A stretch of 64,000 bases of DNA from Ciceribacter thiooxidans (GTDB lineage: Bacteria; Pseudomonadota; Alphaproteobacteria; Rhizobiales; Rhizobiaceae): assembly GCF_014126615.1 (NCBI RefSeq), contig NZ_CP059896.1, positions 1,684,501-1,748,500 of the forward strand, read 5' to 3'. Both the position numbers and the translations under genes were made by a program. Position 1 is the stretch's first letter. Each line of letters begins with the position of its first letter. Shown one piece after another: positions 34,117 through 47,644 of this stretch. Below the pieces are notes generated by a model that worked only from the letters and a program-made list of their open reading frames with translations, was not told where the DNA came from and ran no database searches.

Positions 34117-35358
34117 ATGTCGACGAACAGACTTTCGGTTCCTTTTCATGTGTTTAAAGGATTTCTCAGGAACCGCTCCGGGAACTTCGGCATCATAACG
34201 GCCCTCCTGGCGACCGTGCTCCTGCTGGTTGCCGGTGGTGCGATCGACGTGGCCGGCGCCTATGTCGAGAAGGAGCGATTGCAGGGCCTGCTCGACAGCG
34301 CAGTGCTCGCGGCCGTGCACGAGACGGACGCCAGTCGCCAGTTTGAGACCGCCAAGCAGTTCCTTGCTTCGGGAGGAGACACGGGCGTCGATTATGGCAA
34401 GGCCCTGACACTCACCAGAAACGGCGATGGAAGCCTGACCGGGCTCTACTCCGGCCAGAGCGAAAGCCCTTTCCTCAGCCTCGTCGGCCTTTCATCGCTC
34501 AACGTCTCGGTCACTTCTACTGCGATCGCAAATACGTCGGCTGCTGCCGGCGGCGCCTGCATCTACGTCCTCGCCAGTCGAGGTCAGGACGTGCTGATCA
34601 ACTCGGGTGCCAACATCACCTCCAAGGCCTGCGAAATCCACGTCCATTCGAAGGCGGCGCCTGCCTTCATCATGAATGCGGGTTCGACGATCGATACTGC
34701 CAAGTTCTGCGTGAAAGGCACCAACTACATCAAGAACGGCGGGACGATCTCCAATATGCAGGTCGGCTGTTCCGTCGATCCGGATCCCTATGCCGGCGCC
34801 CTCCCCGAGCCGAGCGTGCCTGCAAACTGCACCAGCAGTGGTTGGATCAACGACCAGGTGGTCTCGCTGAAACCCGGCCTCCACTGTGACACCGGCTTCA
34901 ACGGCAGTCCGACGATCACTTTCGAACCTGGCCTGCACATCATCCGGGGCCGGATGATCATCAACAGCAACGCGACGGTGGTCGCCGAGGGCGTCACCTT
35001 CTACTTCCCCGACGTCTACAGCGAAATCCGCATCAACGGAGGCGTCAAGTTCCGCGGCATCGCACCGACCAGCGGTACCTACAAGGGTATCCTGATGTTC
35101 GAGAAGACGAGCGACCCGGCGAACAACCTCTATTCGCAGCAGTACATCTTCAACGGCTCGCTCGGAGAGACGCTGGAAGGCATCATCTACCTGCCGAACC
35201 GCGATGTCACCTACAACTCCACCACCAATCAGGTGAACCGGATTTCCATGGTCGTGAACAGCATGATCATGAATTCTGCCAACTGGCAGATCGAACCTTA
35301 TACGTCGTCGGGCGGAGGTTCGGGCGGAGCCGCGTCGGGAGCCCGGCTGGTCAATTGA
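34117..35358 (+). CDS. TadE/TadG-like pilus-assembly-related surface protein
   Basis: A 413-residue protein. After a basic start comes one membrane helix (GNFGIITALLATVLLLVAGGAIDVAG, about residues 22-46), the N-terminal pattern of TadG-type Flp pilus-assembly proteins, then an exported region. The C-terminal 270 residues are rich in Asn, Gly, Ser and Thr with repeated hydrophobic steps (for example MIINSNATVVAEGVTFYFP), suggesting a beta-helix or other beta-rich fold. It ends in a Gly/Ser-rich tail. Other tad genes are absent nearby, so it is an orphan. ATG starts at 34090 and 34045 are also in frame. The role is unknown; surface or pilus-linked is inference. Confidence 0.75.
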   Translation: MSTNRLSVPFHVFKGFLRNRSGNFGIITALLATVLLLVAGGAIDVAGAYVEKERLQGLLDSAVLAAVHETDASRQFETAKQFLASGGDTGVDYGKALTLTRNGDGSLTGLYSGQSESPFLSLVGLSSLNVSVTSTAIANTSAAAGGACIYVLASRGQDVLINSGANITSKACEIHVHSKAAPAFIMNAGSTIDTAKFCVKGTNYIKNGGTISNMQVGCSVDPDPYAGALPEPSVPANCTSSGWINDQVVSLKPGLHCDTGFNGSPTITFEPGLHIIRGRMIINSNATVVAEGVTFYFPDVYSEIRINGGVKFRGIAPTSGTYKGILMFEKTSDPANNLYSQQYIFNGSLGETLEGIIYLPNRDVTYNSTTNQVNRISMVVNSMIMNSANWQIEPYTSSGGGSGGAASGARLVN

Positions 35359-35370
35359 CGCGCGGCGGCG

Positions 35371-35805
35371 TCAGCGGTGATCGCCGTCAACGACGATCTC
35401 CGCCGATGTTCCACCGCTCGCGCCTTCGAGGCCGAGCTGCCGTTTGACGGCTTCCTCTATCTCATCTTCGATCGCCTTGCGCTGATCGTCCGGCAGCGCA
35501 GCAAGCTGCTCTTCGGTCAGATCGTGGTCGGAAAGCCAGGCCGCGCGAATCCTCTCGGCGAACGTCATCTCCGAATAATCCAGGAACTGCGAAATGACGT
35601 CGGCCCGGGCGGCGCTCTTTTCCGCCTTCTGCCTAGCCTCGTGTTCATTCTTGCGCGCCTCGAGATCCTCTTCGCTGATAAACGAGCGAGGATTGCTCTT
35701 CTCATCCAGAAGCGCGAAGAAATCGGACTTTCCCGAAGTCCGGGATACACCCGTCGCGCCATGAGTGTCCCGCGACGAATACATGGGCATTGCAGCAATA
35801 CGCAT
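35371..35805 (-). CDS. Conserved hypothetical protein, acidic and helical
   Basis: A 144-residue protein without a signal peptide or membrane helix. The first 40 residues are low in structure; residues 50-140 are charged and helical, including EEDLEARKNEHEARQKAEKS, a probable coiled coil, and EEQLAALPDDQRKAIEDEI. I do not recognise a known family. The ATG at 35805 has a strong ribosome-binding site (GGAGGT), which decides the start. It converges with the TadG-like gene 12 bases away and lies beyond the pyrG terminator, so it needs its own promoter. Confidence 0.75.
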   Translation of the reverse strand: MRIAAMPMYSSRDTHGATGVSRTSGKSDFFALLDEKSNPRSFISEEDLEARKNEHEARQKAEKSAARADVISQFLDYSEMTFAERIRAAWLSDHDLTEEQLAALPDDQRKAIEDEIEEAVKRQLGLEGASGGTSAEIVVDGDHR

Positions 35806-35880
35806 GACGACCTCCAAGAATTGCGCGCAGAGTGGCGCAGGAGGCTTGTACGGACCTTGGCTCCGATGAGCGAACAATAG

Positions 35881-35907
35881 AAAACCCGGCTGTCGCAGCC
35901 GGGTTTT
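35881..35907 (-). terminator. Intrinsic terminator of pyrG
   Basis: A perfect 11-bp stem, AAAACCCGGCT (35881-35891) with AGCCGGGTTTT (35897-35907), loop of five bases, U run on the minus strand. It lies 28 bases beyond the pyrG stop. Confidence 0.88.
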
Positions 35908-35935
35908 GTCACAGTCTCAGCAATATGGCCGCTCG

Positions 35936-38183
<2,248 letters not shown>

Positions 38184-38274
38184 GGATGTTCCATCCTGCC
38201 CATGGGCAAAATCTGAAAGGATTGGCGGCTCTTTACATGAGAGGTCGCGTCAAAGAAAGCCCCTCGGCAGCAAA

Positions 38275-39045
38275 TCAGGCGAGGAGTTCACCATAGACGC
38301 CGTATATGGCGAGGAAGTCGGCAGCCTTCAAGCTCGCCCCGCCGATCAGCGCGCCGTCGACGTTTGCCACCGCCATCAGTTCGCTGGCGTTGGAGGGCTT
38401 CACGGAGCCGCCATAGAGGATGCGCATCTTTTCGCCCTCGCCGCCGAAGCGCTTCACGAGCTCGGCACGCATGAAGGCGTGCGCCTCCCGGACGTCCTCG
38501 ACGGTCGGTGTCAGCCCCGTGCCGATCGCCCAGACCGGCTCGTAGGCAATAACCGTGTTTGCCGCCGTTGCGGCATCCGGGAGCGATCCGGCAAGCTGGT
38601 TCTTCAGCACGTCGAGGGTGCGACCGGCCTTGCGCTCCGCTTCGGTCTCGCCGATGCAGACGATCGCAACGAGTTCGGCGGCATGGGCGGCTTCGGCTTT
38701 CGCGCGAACGAGATCGTCGGTCTCGGCATGGTCTGTGCGGCGCTCCGAGTGGCCGACGATGACGTAGGTACCGAAACAATCCGCGATCATCTCAGCCGAG
38801 ATGTCGCCGGTATGGGCACCGGATACGTTCTGGTGGCAGTCCTGCGCGCCGATCGCCAGCGGGCTGTCGTCGCAGAGCGCGGTCGCGACGTAGAGCAGTG
38901 TCGCCGGCGGGCAGATCAGGCTTTCGACCTTCTCCGACAGGGGCGATTTCACGCCTTCCGCAATCGCCTTGATCTGGTCGAGCGAGGCACGCGTGCCGTT
39001 CATTTTCCAGTTTCCGGCGACAAGCGGACGAACATTCGGTGTCAT
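38275..39045 (-). CDS. tpiA: Triosephosphate isomerase
   Basis: A 256-residue glycolytic enzyme that interconverts dihydroxyacetone phosphate and glyceraldehyde 3-phosphate. GNWKMNG contains the catalytic K14, VIVGHSERR the catalytic histidine, [11 protein letters not shown] the catalytic glutamate and loop 6, and [12 protein letters not shown] the phosphate-binding loop. Length is normal. The initiating ATG at 39045 is clear. secG follows 91 bases downstream. Confidence 0.97.
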   Translation of the reverse strand: MTPNVRPLVAGNWKMNGTRASLDQIKAIAEGVKSPLSEKVESLICPPATLLYVATALCDDSPLAIGAQDCHQNVSGAHTGDISAEMIADCFGTYVIVGHSERRTDHAETDDLVRAKAEAAHAAELVAIVCIGETEAERKAGRTLDVLKNQLAGSLPDAATAANTVIAYEPVWAIGTGLTPTVEDVREAHAFMRAELVKRFGGEGEKMRILYGGSVKPSNASELMAVANVDGALIGGASLKAADFLAIYGVYGELLA

Positions 39046-39186
39046 GGCAAACTCCTACCCCTCTCTAACGTCCCTGCCCGACTAGCAAATGCCGCCGCGA
39101 AAGGAAAGCGGGAACGCCTGTTTTGCCGGGACAAAGCAGGCTGACCTTTCGACACGGTCCGGCTGAGAACACGGGTGCCATCACGG

Positions 39187-40065
39187 TCAGTGGACAAAAA
39201 TCCAGTTGAGAATTTCCCGCCAGTCGCTCATCCGCACGGGGGTGCCGTGGGAGCCGGTTTGAAAGAGCGTGAAGCGTGTCGGATATTTCTCGCCATGCAG
39301 GCGCCGGTAGAGCGCGATCTGGTCATCGGCCGCATAGACGCTGTCGCGGCTGCCATGCGTGAAGAACAGCGGAAGCTTGTGCTTATAGGCGGCGCTGCCG
39401 ATGAAAGCCGGATCGGTCGCGCCGCCGAGGATCGCCATGCCTGCGAGCTTCTCGACGGTTGCCGCATCGCGGGCGATCCCCCAGCAGATGAAGCTGCCCA
39501 TGGAGGCGCAGGCGAGCACGACCGGCTTGCCGGAGGACTGCGCCGCGCTGAAGCGGATCAGATCGGCGATCGCCGCAACGCCGTCGCTGTCGAAAGAAGG
39601 AACACTCGGCGAATAGTAGGTACCGCCATTTTCGACCGCGAGGTTTTTCAGCCGGTTGAAATTGCCGCCGAAGGTGAAGTCATTCGCGCCCAGCCTGCGG
39701 TCGCCGCCGCGCCCGTGGACGAAGATCACGGTGAACCGGCTTCCTTCGGCGGCACCGGTTCGCGTCACCGCGAGCTTCCGCGTGCCGAGATCAAGGGTCT
39801 CGTCGACCTGTTGGCGCCGGACCCCGAGCGAGACATAGGCCGATTTCACGCGCCGTTCCGGGATCTGGTCGCGACCGTTGATGTCACGCATCTCCTGATA
39901 GTCGACGACCTTGAAGTCGCCGCCGTCGCCGCTCTCGACCACCGTTTGGCTGGAAAAGAGTTCATCCTTGAAGGGCTTGAGCGCTTCGGAATCAGCCCTC
40001 GTGGCACCTGCAAGGACCAGCAATGTGCCGAAAGCGAGGGCAAGGCGGAAATGAGCTGTGGACAT
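39187..40065 (-). CDS. Exported alpha/beta hydrolase-like protein
   Basis: A 292-residue protein with a signal peptide (MSTAHFRLALAFGTLLVLAG, probable cleavage after ATRA near residue 24). The mature part has the alpha/beta-hydrolase strand VIFVHGRGGDR, a nucleophile-elbow-like CASMGSFICWG and a late LFFTHGSRDSVYAADDQ carrying the acidic residue and the histidine candidate further on (GSHGTPV). Substrate unknown. I chose the ATG at 40065 because it begins the signal peptide; the frame upstream is unrelated basic sequence. It is divergent from parE. Confidence 0.8.
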   Translation of the reverse strand: MSTAHFRLALAFGTLLVLAGATRADSEALKPFKDELFSSQTVVESGDGGDFKVVDYQEMRDINGRDQIPERRVKSAYVSLGVRRQQVDETLDLGTRKLAVTRTGAAEGSRFTVIFVHGRGGDRRLGANDFTFGGNFNRLKNLAVENGGTYYSPSVPSFDSDGVAAIADLIRFSAAQSSGKPVVLACASMGSFICWGIARDAATVEKLAGMAILGGATDPAFIGSAAYKHKLPLFFTHGSRDSVYAADDQIALYRRLHGEKYPTRFTLFQTGSHGTPVRMSDWREILNWIFVH

Positions 40066-40268
40066 CTCGACGACCGTCGCCTCCTTGCCGGAACGCGCCT
40101 TGCCATTGCCGGCCGGCGACCGCAAAGCTTGCCTGAACGAACGCGGCGCCGGTCCGGCCAAGTCGCGCCTGCGCCGCCTTTCTGGCACAATTCGGGTGAT
40201 TCGCAAGGGCGATCAGGTGTGGACGCCATGCTGGTTCCGCCCGACGAAATAGATTATTGAACGACGCC

Positions 40269-42329
<2,061 letters not shown>

Positions 42330-42557
42330 CGACGGGAGCCGCGAGGCTTCTTGATGACCTCAACGCTTGCGGTTGCGACGGAGATGTCATTAGGCAGACG
42401 CAAACATCCCTGATATAAGGGCGGCAGTCGTCGCCCGGCGTTCGCAAAGAACGGCCGGGAGATCCGTTGATTTTGGTGCACCCGCCCGCATATCGGCGGG
42501 CCACGGTCGCGGCGCTTATCGCCGCCCGGACAGATCGAGTAGCCTATCGTCGTGAGC

Positions 42558-43757
42558 ATGAACGAAAACAACAAGAAACCGAACGCACCACGTTGGCTCG
42601 GGCCGGTGGCGCCGAGCCGGACGGCGCTTATTCCGCCAATTTCCGCAGCCCGCTGGCTCCTCGTCCTGATCGTGATCGCCGGCATCTATTTCTTCCACGG
42701 CTTCGTGGTGCCGGTGCTTGCGGCACTGGTAATCGCCTTTGCAAGCTGGCCGCTCTACAAGGAACTCCTGCGCCGGATCGGCGGCAACACCACCATCGGT
42801 GCGACGCTCGCCATCCTGTTCATCGTCGCCTTTCTGGTCGTGCCGATCGGTATCGCCGTCAGCTACACGATCGGCGAAGTACGCCAATGGATCGGCTGGG
42901 CGCTCGAGGTCAACCGCTTCGGTGCGCCGCCGCCGGACTGGATCACTGCGCTCCCGGGCGTCGGGCCCTGGCTCGGTGAAAAGTGGCAGGAGCACATCGG
43001 TTCTCCGGGGGCCATCGGCTCCCTTATTCAGATCGTCAGTGGCGCCAATATCGGCAACATCTACCGGGCACTGATCGCGGCGGGTGACGGCGCCTTCCAC
43101 CTGATTTTGACCCTGCTCTTCATGCTGATTGCGCTGTTTTTCGTCTACCGGGACGGCTCGAACTTTACCCGCCAGCTCGATCTGCTCGGCGAGCGCATCC
43201 TTCCGACCCGCTGGGAACGCATTTCCCGTGTCGTGCCGGCGACCATCAGCTCGACGGTGACCGGCATGACGCTGATCGCGATCGGCGAAGGCATCGTGCT
43301 CGGCACAGCCTATTGGCTGGCTGGGGTCCCCTCGCCGGTAACGCTTGGGGTCCTGACCGGGATGATGGCCCTGGTGCCGGGCGGAGCGCCGCTTTCGTTC
43401 ACCCTCGTTTCCTTCTATCTGCTCGCGCGTGGCTCCTATGTCGCCGGCATCGGGCTGCTCGCCTGGGGCACGGTCGAACTCTTCATCGTCGACAAGACCG
43501 TTCGGCCGCGCCTCGTCGGTGGGCCGATCAAGTTGCCGTTTCTGCCGACTTTCTTCGGCCTCGTCGGCGGTGTGAAGACCATGGGCTTCCTCGGCCTTTT
43601 CATCGGCCCGGTGCTGATGGCGCTTATCGTCTCCATCTGGAGGGAGTGGATGCGCGAGGTCGAGCTGTCCGAGCCGCGCGATGGCGACGGCATTGAGCCG
43701 GTGATCGGCGAACTCCCGCCGGAGACATCGCTGATCCGCAAGGCGTCCGTTCCCTGA
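42558..43757 (+). CDS. AI-2E family transporter (UPF0118)
   Basis: A 399-residue polytopic membrane protein with about eight membrane helices. A first pair sits at residues 30-70, a cluster near 190-210 (LILTLLFMLIALFFVY) and several near 240-360, with the conserved GVPSPVTLGVLTGMMALVPGGAP region and a final GLFIGPVLMALIVSIW. Family members export small molecules such as autoinducer-2 in some species or act as sodium/proton antiporters in others; the substrate here is unknown. GTG at 42552 is an alternative start. The 228-base gap after parE holds no gene that I can see. Confidence 0.87.
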   Translation: MNENNKKPNAPRWLGPVAPSRTALIPPISAARWLLVLIVIAGIYFFHGFVVPVLAALVIAFASWPLYKELLRRIGGNTTIGATLAILFIVAFLVVPIGIAVSYTIGEVRQWIGWALEVNRFGAPPPDWITALPGVGPWLGEKWQEHIGSPGAIGSLIQIVSGANIGNIYRALIAAGDGAFHLILTLLFMLIALFFVYRDGSNFTRQLDLLGERILPTRWERISRVVPATISSTVTGMTLIAIGEGIVLGTAYWLAGVPSPVTLGVLTGMMALVPGGAPLSFTLVSFYLLARGSYVAGIGLLAWGTVELFIVDKTVRPRLVGGPIKLPFLPTFFGLVGGVKTMGFLGLFIGPVLMALIVSIWREWMREVELSEPRDGDGIEPVIGELPPETSLIRKASVP

Positions 43758-43918
43758 GGACGGCGCCCGATCTACGGTCCTCGTGCCTCCTCGACCAAGT
43801 AACAACTAAGCCAGGCGTCGTGCATTAAATTCCGTTCAGGATCGGCATTCGCCATGGTGTCGCTCGAATGCCGGCGTTAACAGATCTTCGCGAGATGCAG
43901 ATTCGGGGGATCAGCCGC

Positions 43919-44329
43919 ATGAAAACCGCCGCCATCATGATGACCATTCTCGGCTGCGACGACAGCGTCAGCCAGTGCCATTACATCGACACGGCCGACC
44001 AGAAATGGGTTTCGATCGAGCTTTGCCACGCAGCGTCGGAGCAGGTGCTCGAAGGCTATACGGGCGCCAACTACCCCATGGTGATCGCCGTTTGCCAGCC
44101 TCCGGAGAATGCCGGAAACGAGGCCGCGACCGCCCCACAGGCAACCGAAACGCCGCCGGCCGAGGCGGCAAAACCGCCCGTCGAGGAACAGGAAAGTCTT
44201 GCGGCGAGAGCCGTCGCGAGGATCCGCGGCGTTCTGCCCGGAACCGAACGGATCAAGATGGTGTTCGAGACACCGCTCCACGTGGTCGCAGACGGCTATT
44301 CCTGGGTCGCGAAGAGGCTGACGCCCTGA
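43919..44329 (+). CDS. Conserved rhizobial hypothetical protein
   Basis: A 136-residue protein. Its first 60 residues (MKTAAIMMTILGCDDSVSQ, then a YID..QKWVSIELCHAASE segment) carry four cysteines, and the middle is Ala/Pro/Glu-rich linker. The end, about residues 100-136, is a helical basic segment. The start could be read as a short hydrophobic segment but not as a good signal peptide. I recall similar proteins only from Rhizobiaceae and know no function. An ATG at 43868 would add 17 residues; the shorter start matches the homologues as I remember them. It converges with the DUF2336 gene 5 bases away. Confidence 0.72.
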   Translation: MKTAAIMMTILGCDDSVSQCHYIDTADQKWVSIELCHAASEQVLEGYTGANYPMVIAVCQPPENAGNEAATAPQATETPPAEAAKPPVEEQESLAARAVARIRGVLPGTERIKMVFETPLHVVADGYSWVAKRLTP

Positions 44330-44334
44330 GTTTT

Positions 44335-45507
44335 TCAGGCCGCGGTGAGCGCGAGCCCGGTCGCGTAGTCACGCGCGAGACGACGCTGATCGATGATCGC
44401 GAGTTTTTCGACCGTATCGAGAAGCGCTCTTGCGGTCTCGCTTTCCGGCGGTTCCTTGCGATAACGCTCGATCAGACGGGCGGAAACGCTCTCCATTTCG
44501 CTGCCACAGGCCGCCTGGATCGCGTTCCGCCAGAGCATGATTGCCTCGACGAAAACCGGGCTAACTTCCCGCGGCAGCCCTGTCGTTTCGAGAAGCGCGC
44601 GAACCGCATGGAAGCGTCCCGTCGCGAGGATCGACCGCACACGCCGTTCATCGAGCCCCGACAGGCTCACCATGCCGGCGGCGAAGAAGTCGGTGCGACC
44701 GGAACACAAAGCATGCATGAGAAAGGCTGGCGTCAGCCGCCCGGTGTCCCGCAAATGTTCGACAAGCGCGGGCAGTTCATCCGGCAGGACATTGGCGGCG
44801 ATGGTGATGGTGGCGCTGGCACCGGCCTCGCGGATCAGGTGTTCGATGCGGCGGCTGTCGACCGCCGCCCTGACGAGGCCGAACCTGGCAAGCGCCTCCG
44901 TCACGTGCTGGACGAGCAACTGGCGGGCATCTGCCGGCAGGTCGTCGCGTTCAAGCAGCTGCGCGCGGACGTTTTCGTCACCGCCGTGCCGCTCCGCGAT
45001 GCGCTTCAGGGTGAAGCGGGCGATATCGGCAGCAGAATTTTCGAGCAGCACCACCGTTTCGTCGGCATCGCCGATCTCGGCGAGTGCGGCAGCAAGTCCG
45101 CGCCCTACATACGGACGGGCGGCGATCAGCATGCGCGTCGCAGTCGATCCCCGTCCGGCGAGGTCGACGAGATCCGATTCACTGAGAACGGGTGAGCGGA
45201 GGATCACTTGCGAGGCGATCTCCAGCTGGTCCTCGGCGAGCGAGATCATCAGCGCACGCGGCGCCTCCTGCGCGTCGGCAAGTGCCTCGGCGAGCGCGAG
45301 GCGTACCCGCGGAGACGGATCGTCCAGCAGGTAGGTCATCGCCACCTTGGCGGCGCGCCGCTCTTCGGCGGCCATGGTCGAGCGCAGGAACGCCCGTGCA
45401 AGGGCATTGGCTGCCCGCGCCCGGTCGCCCGCCCTTGCGGTCTCAACCCAACGAAGAAATGTCTCTACGATCAATTCCAGCCCCAGCGGATGCAAGCGAG
45501 TCCCCAT
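44335..45507 (-). CDS. DUF2336-domain protein
   Basis: A 390-residue soluble protein of helical repeats, similar to the alphaproteobacterial DUF2336 family. Features seen are AAKVAMTYLLDDPSPRVRLALAEALAD, a HEAT-like repeat near residues 53-80, and LVQHVTEALARFGLVRAA further on. No catalytic motif is visible. Family members occur in Caulobacterales and Rhizobiales with no settled function. It is divergent from the next gene, with 79 bases between the two starts. Confidence 0.82.
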   Translation of the reverse strand: MGTRLHPLGLELIVETFLRWVETARAGDRARAANALARAFLRSTMAAEERRAAKVAMTYLLDDPSPRVRLALAEALADAQEAPRALMISLAEDQLEIASQVILRSPVLSESDLVDLAGRGSTATRMLIAARPYVGRGLAAALAEIGDADETVVLLENSAADIARFTLKRIAERHGGDENVRAQLLERDDLPADARQLLVQHVTEALARFGLVRAAVDSRRIEHLIREAGASATITIAANVLPDELPALVEHLRDTGRLTPAFLMHALCSGRTDFFAAGMVSLSGLDERRVRSILATGRFHAVRALLETTGLPREVSPVFVEAIMLWRNAIQAACGSEMESVSARLIERYRKEPPESETARALLDTVEKLAIIDQRRLARDYATGLALTAA

Positions 45508-45586
45508 GGCCTGTCAGCCACGGTTTCACACTATCGCCAAAGTGTTTAAGATTGGTTCACCATATCCGTTAACCACGAGGTTTCCC

Positions 45587-46327
45587 TTGAAAACATATGG
45601 GCTGTTTGAGCTCGGCGGACGGCGCGTCCGATCCGTGCTTCTCGTTGGGCTTTTCGATGAACAGGACATCGCGGGTGCCGATGCCGTAGCTCTCGACCTC
45701 CGTGCGGATCGCATGAAGAACGCGGCAATTGCGCCAGCAACCGTTAGGGCTTTCACCCAGCGGATCGGAAGAAGCCAGACGCCACCGGCCCTTCTCGCGC
45801 TTGTCCCGCCGCCCGTCGACACGGACGCCCTCGCCCTTGCGCTGTCGCTCGTCGTCCCTCACCGACCGGACGCGATCGTGCTCAGCGGCGCGACCTGCGG
45901 CGCGGATGTCCAGAAGGCCGATGTGATGCTCTCGGTGGAAGAAGCAAAGGCGGGCCTGACGGTCGGCCACATCGCGATCCTTGCGCTTGCCGGCGACAAT
46001 CCGGCGGGTGCTTTGTCGGCCGCGAGCCTTGCCGGAAAATCGAAGCGCCTGGCGGGGCTCGCCTGGAACCCGGCGGCGCTTGGCGAAAGCCTCGGGATCT
46101 CCGCCGCCATCCCCTCCCCGCGCCTTCCCTGTGGTCTGGCAACCGCGCGCGGGCTTATCCTGCTCGGCGCAGCATCAGCTAGCGTCGCAGCGGTCGACTG
46201 GCTCGGAGCGGAGACCAACGAGGACAGTGTGTCCGAGACGTGCCAGACCGCGTTGCACGATGGCTTCTCCGCCATGATCTGCGAGCGACCGGAACAGGTC
46301 GCCACGGTCAATCGCCTCTTCTCGTGA
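45587..46327 (+). CDS. CitE-like protein of the HpcH/HpaI aldolase/citrate lyase family
   Basis: A 246-residue protein that resembles a shortened CitE/HpcH barrel: GADAVALDLRADRMKNAAIA mirrors the GADAVALDLED motif, PDAIVLSGATCGADVQKAD matches the strand before the active site, and LAGLAWNPAALGESLGI and the C-terminal ICERPEQVATVNRLFS mirror the family end. Key acidic metal ligands seem altered (for example the ALDLED glutamate is replaced), so activity is uncertain. The start is a TTG at 45587, chosen because GAGG lies six bases upstream and the frame upstream is antisense to the DUF2336 gene. There is no citrate-lyase operon nearby. Confidence 0.72.
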   Translation: MKTYGLFELGGRRVRSVLLVGLFDEQDIAGADAVALDLRADRMKNAAIAPATVRAFTQRIGRSQTPPALLALVPPPVDTDALALALSLVVPHRPDAIVLSGATCGADVQKADVMLSVEEAKAGLTVGHIAILALAGDNPAGALSAASLAGKSKRLAGLAWNPAALGESLGISAAIPSPRLPCGLATARGLILLGAASASVAAVDWLGAETNEDSVSETCQTALHDGFSAMICERPEQVATVNRLFS

Positions 46328-46335
46328 AGGCTGCG

Positions 46336-46950
46336 TCAGGTTTGCGAGGGCGGCGTCGGGCGCAGGAGTTCGAATGTCTCCGAAGCCTCGGCGTAATCCA
46401 TATAACCCATCCGCGCCATCGGCCTCGCCAGCGCTGCATCGAAGCGGCCGTCGCGCAAGACCCGCTCGTCAATGTGGATGCCGACGACCTCGCCGAAGAC
46501 AGCATAGCTGTCGGAGAAGCCGCCGGCAGCCGTCTTCAGGCGATGGATCTCCGTCACCTTGCATTCGAACGCAGCAAGAGCCTCACCGACATAAGGCGCA
46601 TCGACCAATTCCCCCGTTCGAGCCGTGAGGCCGGCGATCGAAAATTCATCGACACCGTAGGGCACGACGACCGACGACTCGTTCATCGGCTTCAGGATCT
46701 CGGCGCCGACGAAACTGGTGGTGAAGACACCGGTCTCCTCGACGTTGCGCAATGTGTCCTTTCGTCCGCTCGACGAGAACATGACGATCTTCGGCCGGTC
46801 GCTCACGGCGTTGAAGAAGGAGTACGGAGAAAGATTCCTCGAGCCGTCCTTCCCCTTCGAACCGATCCAGCCAATCGGCCGCGGCGTTACGATCGCCTTG
46901 AACGGGTCGTGCGGCAGGCCGTGGAGGTTCGTATCCGTGGTGTAGAACAT
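46336..46950 (-). CDS. Flavin reductase family protein
   Basis: A 204-residue FMN-binding split-barrel protein. ITPRPIGWIGSKG in the variant VTPRPIGWIGSKGKDG, NLSPYSFFNAVSDRPKIV and DTLRNVEETGVFTTSFV are the usual FMN-reductase-like signatures. Such enzymes supply reduced flavin to monooxygenases or act on their own. The ATG at 46950 overlaps the nitroreductase stop (TGATG) and has a better-spaced ribosome-binding site than the preceding in-frame ATG at 46953, so the two genes are coupled; both are flavoproteins. Confidence 0.88.
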   Translation of the reverse strand: MFYTTDTNLHGLPHDPFKAIVTPRPIGWIGSKGKDGSRNLSPYSFFNAVSDRPKIVMFSSSGRKDTLRNVEETGVFTTSFVGAEILKPMNESSVVVPYGVDEFSIAGLTARTGELVDAPYVGEALAAFECKVTEIHRLKTAAGGFSDSYAVFGEVVGIHIDERVLRDGRFDAALARPMARMGYMDYAEASETFELLRPTPPSQT

Positions 46951-47534
46951 CATTCGTCTCCGCCGACCCAACTCACGACGTCGCTGATCGCCGGGCGCGG
47001 GCGCTCGGTGACCGGGAAGGTCGTCGAACCTATATGGATGAAGCCCGCCACTTTTTCTTCCGGAGCGATTCCGAGCAAGGGATAGGCACGCTCGTCATAG
47101 GCGAACCACTCCGTCAGCCAGTTGGAAACGTAGCCGTGGGCGTTGGCCGCCATCAGCAGGTTGAGGCAGACTGCACCCGCCGACATCAGCTGTTCCCATT
47201 CCGGGATCTTCTGATGCGGCGCAGCGCGGCTGACGACGGCGATCACGACCTGCGCCCGGGTAAATCGCGTCTTCTCGACCGCCTGCATTTCACCACTCAA
47301 GTCCGGGTTCTTCTCCATCGCCATCGCAAGCAGCGCATCGCCGATCCGCGCCCGTTCGGCGCCCCGATAGACGATGAAGCGCCACGGCGCGAGCTTGCCA
47401 TGATCCGGAACCCTGACGGCCAGCGTCAGAATCGCTTCGATCTCCTCCCTCGACGGGCCGGGTTCACACATCTGAAAGGCCGGCACGGAACGGCGAGTCG
47501 CCAGATATTCGGCAAGGCGGATGTCGTTTTTCAT
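46950..47534 (-). CDS. Nitroreductase family protein
   Basis: A 194-residue FMN-dependent oxidoreductase of the NfsB/YdjA superfamily. [11 protein letters not shown] is the N-terminal FMN-phosphate signature; [18 protein letters not shown] and [20 protein letters not shown] are conserved family patterns, as is the C-terminal GFIHIGS with a proline-arginine end. Natural substrate unknown. The ATG at 47534 is preceded by GGGAAAG; the open frame extends 18 residues further. It is translationally coupled to the flavin reductase. Confidence 0.9.
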   Translation of the reverse strand: MKNDIRLAEYLATRRSVPAFQMCEPGPSREEIEAILTLAVRVPDHGKLAPWRFIVYRGAERARIGDALLAMAMEKNPDLSGEMQAVEKTRFTRAQVVIAVVSRAAPHQKIPEWEQLMSAGAVCLNLLMAANAHGYVSNWLTEWFAYDERAYPLLGIAPEEKVAGFIHIGSTTFPVTERPRPAISDVVSWVGGDE

Positions 47535-47644
47535 GGTGATTTGCTTTCCCTTCGGCTGGAGCGACAGACAAAGTCTTGAAATTGCCATCGCATTCGGATT
47601 GAAGTTGCTTCCATTGGTGAGGAAGTCAACTGATTGTGCATTCC

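Noticed and set aside
42440..42452. GTTC-GCAAA-GAAC between parE and the AI-2E transporter as an SOS box
   Set aside because: Spacing is five and arms are inverted, not the direct GAACN7GAAC form that LexA binds in this group; it is also part of a larger hairpin without T run.
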